From Bacteroidales bacterium (GTDB lineage: Bacteria; Bacteroidota; Bacteroidia; Bacteroidales; UBA10428), in contig JAFGVA010000180.1 of assembly GCA_016938235.1 (NCBI GenBank), positions 1 to 47,501 on the forward strand: DNA of 47,501 bases, read 5' to 3'. A program made the position numbers and the translations under genes. Of the stretch, positions 9,074 to 15,116 are shown in pieces. A model generated the notes under the pieces. The model worked only from the letters and a program-made list of their open reading frames with translations. It was not told the DNA's origin and did not search any database. Positions within the stretch are counted from its first letter, which is position 1; every line of letters starts with the position of its first letter.

Positions 9074-9688
9074 CTAAATCATGGAATAAGCTTGCTCAAA
9101 CAGTTCGTTGTTGACGTAGTTGCCTCCGTTCTCAACCTTTGCGATGGAGAGCACCAATAGGCGAAGCGTGTTTTTTGTAGGAAGTAGCTTTGTTGCCTTG
9201 TTCACCTTTAAATCTTGACAAACCGTATTTATGTAGGCATCGGTATTATTCTCAAATCTTGGGGCATATTCTTCGATAAGTGCCGGAACGGTTACTTTAC
9301 CTTTCTTCTCCATATCATTTTTCAAATCCTTAATCATCGCACGGACACCATAAACAGGAGCGATAAACATTTCAAAACGCCTGTCTTTGTTATGATTTTT
9401 TGGAAGCTTCCCATTCCAGCTGATATTGGTATAAATCAGGTTTCCCGGATTGTTATTTCGGATGCCCCTGGGTGCATTGGATAGATAGCTATTGCCTCCA
9501 TTCCAGTTCTGAAAGTTCGAGGGCAGTTCATTGTTGTTGGTGGTAAGCATGTTTGCAGAACCACCTTGGGGCAACAGCCCACGTTTACGCCTGTTTCGTC
9601 TGCGAATCAGTAAAACTGTGGTAGCTATCGCCCCGGTGGTTAACACCCCTCCCGAAATAAATAATATCTTCTTTTGCTTCTTGTCCAT
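9074..9688 (-). CDS. Membrane-anchored virion-type protein with RGIRNNNPGN domain
   Basis: A 204-residue protein with a basic N-terminus, one membrane segment at about 8-28 followed by an Arg-rich stop (RRRNRRKRG), a Gly/Asn-rich linker and a globular domain starting RGIRNNNPGN at 74-83. The pattern RGIRNNNPGN, then F-x-P-x-x-GVRA, then IxxYAPxxENxTxxY is found in phage and prophage proteins annotated as virion-associated or lysozyme-like. I infer a peptidoglycan-interacting entry factor, but no catalytic residue is proven. The anchor with the domain outside would suit an internal-membrane virion or host membrane insertion. Confidence 0.62.
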   Translation of the reverse strand: MDKKQKKILFISGGVLTTGAIATTVLLIRRRNRRKRGLLPQGGSANMLTTNNNELPSNFQNWNGGNSYLSNAPRGIRNNNPGNLIYTNISWNGKLPKNHNKDRRFEMFIAPVYGVRAMIKDLKNDMEKKGKVTVPALIEEYAPRFENNTDAYINTVCQDLKVNKATKLLPTKNTLRLLVLSIAKVENGGNYVNNELFEQAYSMI

Positions 9689-9700
9689 AGTCGTTAATGT

Positions 9701-10177
9701 TTAGAGAGGGATTCCCCAACTGTCGAACTTGGGTTTGATTTTATTAATCTCCTTTTCGTCCAGTTCTTGTCTGAACCATCCGATAAGGTTGAAGTCCTGA
9801 CCTAAAAATGCTGCCCTGGTTCCCCATAAATATTGTTTCATGCCAAAGGCTTTTATCACAAGTAGCATGTCATCTTTGCTCTGTATCTTATCAATAATGC
9901 TGTAGATTACCTTTTCGTCAGTTCCAAAGTCGAGCATTGCACCGTACAACGTATTGGCATATAAAGCAGCATCAGAAGCAGAAATAGTAAGGTTTTGCCT
10001 GTCAATTACAGTATCCTTGATTGATGGGGCAACCCTTGATGATGTGCCGTCAGGATTTGTTCTAAACAGGAGCTTCTTGATGGCATAAATACCGATTCCA
10101 ACTCCTAAGATTGGCAATCCATATTTGATTCCATTGGCTATTAATGCTGCTTTATTTACTGGTGGTAACTTTTGCAC
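9701..10177 (-). CDS. Membrane-anchored annexin-like small protein
   Basis: A 158-residue protein beginning at a GTG codon. A single membrane segment (LPILGVGIGIYAIKKLLF) lies at about 21-38. The soluble part holds one helical repeat with DFGTDEKVIYSIIDKI near 83-98, followed by LIGWFRQELDEKEINKI, which recalls the annexin repeat (GTDE loop, then a helix-rich body ending in L-x-x-E-L). Annexin-like domains bind calcium and phospholipid; here the resemblance is by eye only. Genes on both sides belong to the same virion-like operon. It could equally be a helical scaffold that only resembles annexin. Confidence 0.55.
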   Translation of the reverse strand: MQKLPPVNKAALIANGIKYGLPILGVGIGIYAIKKLLFRTNPDGTSSRVAPSIKDTVIDRQNLTISASDAALYANTLYGAMLDFGTDEKVIYSIIDKIQSKDDMLLVIKAFGMKQYLWGTRAAFLGQDFNLIGWFRQELDEKEINKIKPKFDSWGIPL

Positions 10178-10190
10178 GGTATTGATGTTT

Positions 10191-10367
10191 TTAGATGTAT
10201 CTCAATGCGGTTTTTACAATGCTTGGATTCTTAGCTACTTTGGTAAGAAGCTTAATCATGTCCTGCTGTTCGACCTTGTTAACCGCATTTTGTAAAAGGT
10301 TTCCTACTTGCTTCACGGTTTCTTCCGTATCCGCTTCAATCGTAATTCCTACTTTAAATTTTCTCAT
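10191..10367 (-). CDS. Small 58-residue protein of the virion-like operon
   Basis: A short ORF filling the gap between its neighbours, ATG at 10367 and TAA at 10191. The product starts MRKFKVGITIEADTEETVKQ and continues with LLQNAVNKVEQQDMIKLL: one beta strand followed by amphipathic helices. It leaves 13 bp to the next gene and 11 bp from the previous one, which is the spacing of the whole operon, and codon use looks coding. Function unknown; a small structural or assembly protein would fit. Confidence 0.6.
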   Translation of the reverse strand: MRKFKVGITIEADTEETVKQVGNLLQNAVNKVEQQDMIKLLTKVAKNPSIVKTALRYI

Positions 10368-10378
10368 AATCGTATATT

Positions 10379-11482
10379 TTATTGGTTATCTAAATCTTCA
10401 CTATCGAATTCTGAATTGCCCTCGTTCACGGCTTGGTTCAGGAACATGAGGGTTTTGTTAATCAGTTCTGCTTTATCAAGGCATAACCCAACGATATTGG
10501 CAATCTTGGCTACATCTTGCAGTTCCCACGTCATAAGTGCCTGTGACAGGTTTTTGATTATCTCTGCTTTCTTTCGGTCTTCGGGTGTATTTGCCGAACC
10601 CATGTCGGTAATCTCAACATTGGTTTCAGGTAGATGGGCTGATTCTTCAGAACTGTCATCAGCCATACCCAAAGCACCTTTGAGTTCATCTGCGGTAAGC
10701 CCTAATAACTCTGCTGTTTTGGGGCTGTTGGTTAGCAAACGTGAACCGATACCCACCAATGCACCAGTGGCTACCCGTTTCATTACCTCGTTGGGAGCAT
10801 ACCCGGCAAGGCGGTTTTCAAGGTCTGTCTTATCGGTTTTCAGTTCCCTGTTTTCAGTTTGATAGCGGTCTTTTTCAGCACGTAGTTCAGCATTTTCATT
10901 TCGTAAACGCTCATACTTTTCTTCCAAAGTGTTGTAGCGTGTCTCGAACTTAAAATCATCCAATTGTTTTTGGTAACTGATTCGCTCAACCTCTTTGTTG
11001 TTGCCTGATAGTGCATTGAACACCCCAAACAAACCTTCCAGTTTAGATTTTGCCTGTTCGTTTTCTCCTGAGAACAGACCAAGAAGTGTATCTAACTCAC
11101 CTAAACCACTGGTGTTATTCTGAATTTGATGTTGCTGCATTTCCTCCTGAATAATGGTTTGTATTTCAGCCCTTTCAAGCGGTTCTTTTTGCGGATAAAG
11201 AAGCTTACTGACATTGATGGTGTAACTGTTCAGGCTTCTTGCGTTCGGGCTTTTACCGCCATACACATCAACCCTGAGTGTGCCGTGTGCCTGTTTTGCT
11301 TTTTCAATGGCACTTTCAATGTCACGGTTAAATTTTTCAGTTCCGGCAGTTCTTGATGTTAATGCCGTCTCGTCAACGCCTGTGACAAGGTGTATTTCGT
11401 AAGCGTAAGGATACTTTTGTTCATCTTCCGAACGCTTGATAAACTCATATATGCTCTGTATTTTTTCTCTGTAATCCAACAT
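10379..11482 (-). CDS. Coiled-coil protein of unknown function (virion-like operon)
   Basis: A 367-residue protein I do not recognise. The N-terminal 110 residues look globular (HLVTGVDETALTSRTAG, then TLRVDVYGGKSPNARSLNSY). A Gln-rich stretch (IIQEEMQQHQIQNN) precedes a Gly/Leu segment. A long coiled coil spans roughly 165-235 (LEEKYERLRNENAELRAEKD), then a small hydrophobic segment VMKRVATGALVGIGSRLL and an acidic tail. No signal peptide. It is 7 bp from the 117-aa gene and in the same direction, so it is probably made with the virion proteins. A scaffold or minor structural role is inference. Confidence 0.6.
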   Translation of the reverse strand: MLDYREKIQSIYEFIKRSEDEQKYPYAYEIHLVTGVDETALTSRTAGTEKFNRDIESAIEKAKQAHGTLRVDVYGGKSPNARSLNSYTINVSKLLYPQKEPLERAEIQTIIQEEMQQHQIQNNTSGLGELDTLLGLFSGENEQAKSKLEGLFGVFNALSGNNKEVERISYQKQLDDFKFETRYNTLEEKYERLRNENAELRAEKDRYQTENRELKTDKTDLENRLAGYAPNEVMKRVATGALVGIGSRLLTNSPKTAELLGLTADELKGALGMADDSSEESAHLPETNVEITDMGSANTPEDRKKAEIIKNLSQALMTWELQDVAKIANIVGLCLDKAELINKTLMFLNQAVNEGNSEFDSEDLDNQ

Positions 11483-11489
11483 AGCTGTA

Positions 11490-11843
11490 TTAATTTCGGT
11501 GGGGTATAATTTTCACGAACTCCAAGCGATAAGGCTTGAATGTTTCTGCAATGGTTTCGATGTCGATGTAATCGGAAAATACACGGAACCGGAACTCATC
11601 CATAAAGTCGTATTCTTCGGGTGTTGCCGTAAACACATTATCACTGCTAATCATCTCAATTTCTTCAATTGAATCGGGCAAAGATTTGGTATTTAAAATC
11701 CACATATCGTTGTTCAGGTCAATATTGAAACTTGCAGATGTTACCTTAATAATCACAGGTTTTAACTGGTAGCTATCAATGGTTCGCAGCCCTTCGATGC
11801 GGTCTTTGGCAATAGTATGTAACAGTTCGCTTGTGTTCATCAT
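11490..11843 (-). CDS. Small beta-rich protein (virion-like operon)
   Basis: A 117-residue protein, start overlapping the stop of the 393-aa gene by 4 bp (ATGA junction). After a short N-terminal helix it alternates short strands: KPVIIKVTSASFNIDL, FRFRVFSDYIDI, YRLEFVKIIP. No membrane segment, signal peptide or recognised motif. Together with the two upstream proteins it could belong to a set of small beta-sandwich structural proteins. I cannot name a family. Confidence 0.55.
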   Translation of the reverse strand: MMNTSELLHTIAKDRIEGLRTIDSYQLKPVIIKVTSASFNIDLNNDMWILNTKSLPDSIEEIEMISSDNVFTATPEEYDFMDEFRFRVFSDYIDIETIAETFKPYRLEFVKIIPHRN

Positions 11844-13021
11844 AACTCAGCCTCCTGTTTTTCGGTTTCAACTTTTGCCAATGGCTCTTTAAAATCTTCG
11901 TATTGAATGTAAATGCGGATGTTAAGCGGTTCTGTACCACTTTTCTTATTGCTCTTGTACACGGTCTGAACGCTGCTGTTAACTTCCAATGGCTCACTGA
12001 ACGGTATAATCTCTTTGGAAAGGTGCTTTATCTTGCGGTTTGCTGTCAGTACATAGTCACAAAGCAGAAAACTATTGCCGTTAACCAGGAGGCTCAAAGT
12101 GCCACACTCATAAGCATCCGGGCGCAAGTATTTTTGTATTGGACGGACAAAAAGACTTGTCCTGTTTTGGTAGATAAACGAAAGCGTTTCACCTGTAATA
12201 AGCTCGGTATATGCAAGACTTCCCAAAGTATGCCCTTTCTCGAAAATGCCAACACTGGCAAATAAGTAATGTGCAAGCCCTTTTGTTTCTGCTTCTTCGT
12301 ATGCTGCCTTATCTTTTTGTAATTGCTCATATTGATGGTCATATTCCAGCATGATGGAATTACAAAAAGTGCTGATGTTTTTTGATACGGTGGAGTAACC
12401 ATCCGTAAAATCGTTGCCTCGAATCTTGTAATAAACGGTGCTTGTTATCCTGTATATGGCATAGCTTCGTGCTGATGTGTTGAAAAGCAAATCCATATAA
12501 TAAGCTTCCAAATCTGATTCGGGGGTTAATCCATATTCACCGTATTCATTGGTCAGGAAGTTGATAATTATGTTTTTGTATTCCGTTTTGAGGTCGGCAA
12601 ATCGCTGTACCCAATCTATTTCAGGCTGGTCACTACCACCCATAAGTAAATCCGATAGGTTTTTGCTAAATTCTGTTTGTTGTTGGGCTGTAAAACAAGG
12701 GTATTGAATACCATTTGTCAGAACGGTTGCTATTTCGGGCAGAATATCACTTTCAAAGAAAGCTTTACTTTCTTCTTCCGTTGTTCTTGTCCGCATATAG
12801 GAATAAAACAGGTTGGCAATACTATCAGATGCCAATAGACGTTTAATCAGTCCTTGCGGAAAAGCAAGCGATGTTGTACTGCTTACAGCTTCGGCTTCTT
12901 TCTTAATGGTGGTTGTTACCGCAATCCCTGTAATCAGTTTGCACGATGCTGGGAGCAAGTCTTGGTCGTTCAGATGCTCGTTATTGGCTGACTGCTTTTT
13001 TATGACGTGGTATCGCTTCAT
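11840..13021 (-). CDS. Predicted minor structural protein, helical body with beta-rich ends
   Basis: A 393-residue protein I do not recognise. It begins with a beta-rich stretch (CKLITGIAVTTTIKK), has a long helical middle (about 60-300) containing many Tyr and acidic residues, and ends with an extended beta-rich region (GTLSLLVNGNSFLLCDYVL, then LNIRIYIQYEDF). The ends resemble the layout of the neighbouring 130-aa protein, suggesting a shared beta-sandwich with a large helical insertion. It starts 18 bp after the 130-aa gene and is translationally coupled to the 117-aa gene. A minor capsid or vertex protein is a guess. Confidence 0.55.
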   Translation of the reverse strand: MKRYHVIKKQSANNEHLNDQDLLPASCKLITGIAVTTTIKKEAEAVSSTTSLAFPQGLIKRLLASDSIANLFYSYMRTRTTEEESKAFFESDILPEIATVLTNGIQYPCFTAQQQTEFSKNLSDLLMGGSDQPEIDWVQRFADLKTEYKNIIINFLTNEYGEYGLTPESDLEAYYMDLLFNTSARSYAIYRITSTVYYKIRGNDFTDGYSTVSKNISTFCNSIMLEYDHQYEQLQKDKAAYEEAETKGLAHYLFASVGIFEKGHTLGSLAYTELITGETLSFIYQNRTSLFVRPIQKYLRPDAYECGTLSLLVNGNSFLLCDYVLTANRKIKHLSKEIIPFSEPLEVNSSVQTVYKSNKKSGTEPLNIRIYIQYEDFKEPLAKVETEKQEAEL

Positions 13022-13039
13022 TTCAGGAGTATTTCGGGG

Positions 13040-13432
13040 TTACTTCTTTTTGTTTTGGATAGCAAGCAGGTACACACGTACATTGTAGCTGTCATTGGCT
13101 GCAAGGTTTTCGCTGTCGTCTTTGTAGATTATTCGCACAGGACTGTTTTTTGCTTTCTCATCAACCGGAAATGTTACATCGGGAATACTCACATCGGAAT
13201 TATGGTGTGCGATGGCTACCTCGGTATCATCTGGAATCACTTCTACATCATCAATCCACATACGGAAAGTTGCACCCGGTAAAGCTTCGGTATTGGAAAG
13301 ACGTAAGAAAAACCCGGTAATACGGTCATGTTCGGTCTTTGTGTTGCCGTTAAACTCGTATGTTTCACCTTTTTTCACTTCAAATTTGATGACCTGAAGC
13401 TTGCGTACTTTATTGTCGTTTTGATTTTCCAT
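13040..13432 (-). CDS. Small beta-rich protein, capsid or vertex candidate
   Basis: A 130-residue, almost entirely beta-strand-like protein. Strands such as KLQVIKFEVKKGETYEF, RITGFFLRLSN, TFRMWIDDVEVIP and NVRVYLLAIQNKK alternate with polar turns, and the size fits a single jelly-roll or beta sandwich. No signal peptide, no membrane segment. It is the first gene after the terminator that follows the capsid candidate, so its level would be set by read-through or by a promoter in the 80-bp gap. Family assignment is not possible by eye. Confidence 0.55.
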   Translation of the reverse strand: MENQNDNKVRKLQVIKFEVKKGETYEFNGNTKTEHDRITGFFLRLSNTEALPGATFRMWIDDVEVIPDDTEVAIAHHNSDVSIPDVTFPVDEKAKNSPVRIIYKDDSENLAANDSYNVRVYLLAIQNKKK

Positions 13433-13451
13433 TATTCGATATTATTAGAAG

Positions 13452-13486
13452 AAAAAAGGGGCGATAGGCTTTTGCTTACCGCCCCT
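13452..13486 (-). terminator. Intrinsic terminator after the capsid candidate
   Basis: On the minus strand GGGGCGGTAAGC, loop AAAA, GCCTATCGCCCC, then a run of six T. The stem is GC-rich with few mismatches and lies 28 bp past the stop of the 281-aa gene. A strong terminator immediately after one gene inside a co-directional operon is typical of a highly expressed capsid gene whose downstream genes are made at lower level. Confidence 0.85.
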
Positions 13487-13513
13487 CGAACGATTATGAC
13501 ATTCCAAAAAGTG

Positions 13514-14359
13514 CTATGCTTTTTCTGTGATTGTCCCTAAGAGTGTCACCTTAACGGCTGGATTAAAGACCTTATCTCCGTTGTTGATTGCCTTTGGCAT
13601 ATTCAACTTTGGTGTGATGTCCATAGATGGTTTTAACCATTTTGGATTGGCCAACTTGTACTGGAACTTACGCTTGGTAGTATCAGAATCATCAAATACA
13701 CCGCATGAGATTTCAGGCATGATAACCTTTGTTCCCAAAGTCATTTCAAACGTACCGTTCAGGATTTGAGCTGGTAAGGCAAACTGACCAAAAGCAAAGT
13801 TTGCAGGGTCATTGTCATCTTCCGATGCACCGTGAGCATACTCCAGAACAATATCTGTTAATAGGAAGTATTTTCCGCTGTCCAACTGCGCACGGTTTAA
13901 GTTGGTACGACCTGATTTCTTGTCGTCCGAAGCTTCCATCAAATCAATATCCGACTTGTCCTTAATGCTTTTCACTGTGTAGATGGCTGCATCAACAGTT
14001 TGCATACGAGCATCCTTTAATGCTTTTTGAATCTCCGGTGGCAATTGCTGTCTGCGTAATTCAAACTGACCTTTTGATGTCAGGTCTTTGGTTAACCCGG
14101 TTTTTACAGCGGTACTTTTAGCCCCTGCATTGTACGACCTGCGAACTGCACGCTTTCTACTGCTTGCTCTTTTAGTTCTGCGCACATTGCGCCTGGTTTT
14201 TCTTCGTGAACGCCCCAAATCCCCAATGCCTTCTACAGCATCATCCTGGGCTTCTTCTCTTTCTAAAGCATCTTCTTCTTTGTTAAGAATCGCTTCTTCC
14301 AAACCTTCAATTTCTTCCATTGAAGGATACAAATCATTTTGCTCATTTAATTCTGCCAT
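13514..14359 (-). CDS. Candidate major capsid protein (Arg-rich N-terminus)
   Basis: A 281-residue protein in three parts: an acidic start (1-50), a strongly basic Arg-rich segment around 50-78 (SRRKTRRNVRRTKR) that could bind nucleic acid, and a C-terminal beta-rich part (about 160-281) with FLLTDIVLEYAHG, NGTFEMTLGTKVIMPE and FNPAVKVTLLGTITEKA. A basic arm followed by a beta barrel is usual for icosahedral capsid proteins. It is the only gene of the block with its own strong terminator just downstream. No HK97-type features (protease, portal or long helix) are seen near it. Alternative: a nucleoid-binding structural protein. Confidence 0.5.
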   Translation of the reverse strand: MAELNEQNDLYPSMEEIEGLEEAILNKEEDALEREEAQDDAVEGIGDLGRSRRKTRRNVRRTKRASSRKRAVRRSYNAGAKSTAVKTGLTKDLTSKGQFELRRQQLPPEIQKALKDARMQTVDAAIYTVKSIKDKSDIDLMEASDDKKSGRTNLNRAQLDSGKYFLLTDIVLEYAHGASEDDNDPANFAFGQFALPAQILNGTFEMTLGTKVIMPEISCGVFDDSDTTKRKFQYKLANPKWLKPSMDITPKLNMPKAINNGDKVFNPAVKVTLLGTITEKA

Positions 14360-14421
14360 GATTGTTGTCTCTTTTGTGTTATTAAAAATTTGAATTGATT
14401 ATTGTGGGTAAATGGAATAGG

Positions 14422-15081
14422 TTAGGATTCCATCATATCACCCGAAAAAATATCGTAGTCCATGCTGTCCGGGTCGAGCTGGGCAATTTTGCCAATCTCT
14501 TCGTCATTTGAACCAATAGGGTCATCGGACATAGAGTAATCCACCGCTGCATTTCCAACAGGGTCATCACTCATCGAAAAGTCAGTGGCTGCACCTGATA
14601 CCGAAGCTTGTATTTCACGTTCGATGTCAATATCGGCTGCCGGAAGAGCCTGGGTTACGGGATTGAGTGCCTGTAAACCATTTATTTCATCATAGTCGGA
14701 GTAGTCATCATCTCCCAAAATGCCCTCTAAACCTTGCAGGATAGTCTTGCCTGTGGCTTTTTTTACCATTGCTTCAACACCTGCACCAGCTGCACCATAT
14801 AAGCCCATTTTTACATACTCGTTTTGGGTAAACTGTGTGCCAACTAATCCGCCCATTGTTATCGCTGCCGGAACAATGTAGGATTTCATATCGTCACCTA
14901 ATAAACCGCTAACGGTCGGGCTTTTTTCCAATTTCTTTAAAGCATACTTACCAACCGCAAACCCTGCTACGGCAGCAATGGGCTTGCCTATGTTGTTGGT
15001 AGCTTTCATAAAGTCAATTTTTGTACCTCTTGAAGCTGTACTTCTTCTCCTTGTACTTGACGTTGTTTTTTTTACTGCCAT
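14422..15081 (-). CDS. Hydrophobic membrane protein of the virion-like operon
   Basis: A 219-residue protein with a basic Ser/Thr/Arg N-terminus (TSSTRRRSTASRG), two or three small-residue hydrophobic segments between about 30 and 110 (KPIAAVAGFAVGKYAL, IVPAAITMGGLVGTQF, MGLYGAAGAGVEAMV), and an acidic C-terminal half. The acidic part repeats SMSDDPVGNAAVDYSMSDDP, i.e. two copies of SMSDDPxG. Glycine-zipper-like helices of this sort are common in proteins embedded in virion membranes or forming channels. It lies 35 bp after the 838-aa gene. No family recognised. Confidence 0.58.
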   Translation of the reverse strand: MAVKKTTSSTRRRSTASRGTKIDFMKATNNIGKPIAAVAGFAVGKYALKKLEKSPTVSGLLGDDMKSYIVPAAITMGGLVGTQFTQNEYVKMGLYGAAGAGVEAMVKKATGKTILQGLEGILGDDDYSDYDEINGLQALNPVTQALPAADIDIEREIQASVSGAATDFSMSDDPVGNAAVDYSMSDDPIGSNDEEIGKIAQLDPDSMDYDIFSGDMMES

Positions 15082-15116
15082 GTTTTTCTAAATTTTAATT
15101 ATTGAATTTCAATTGA

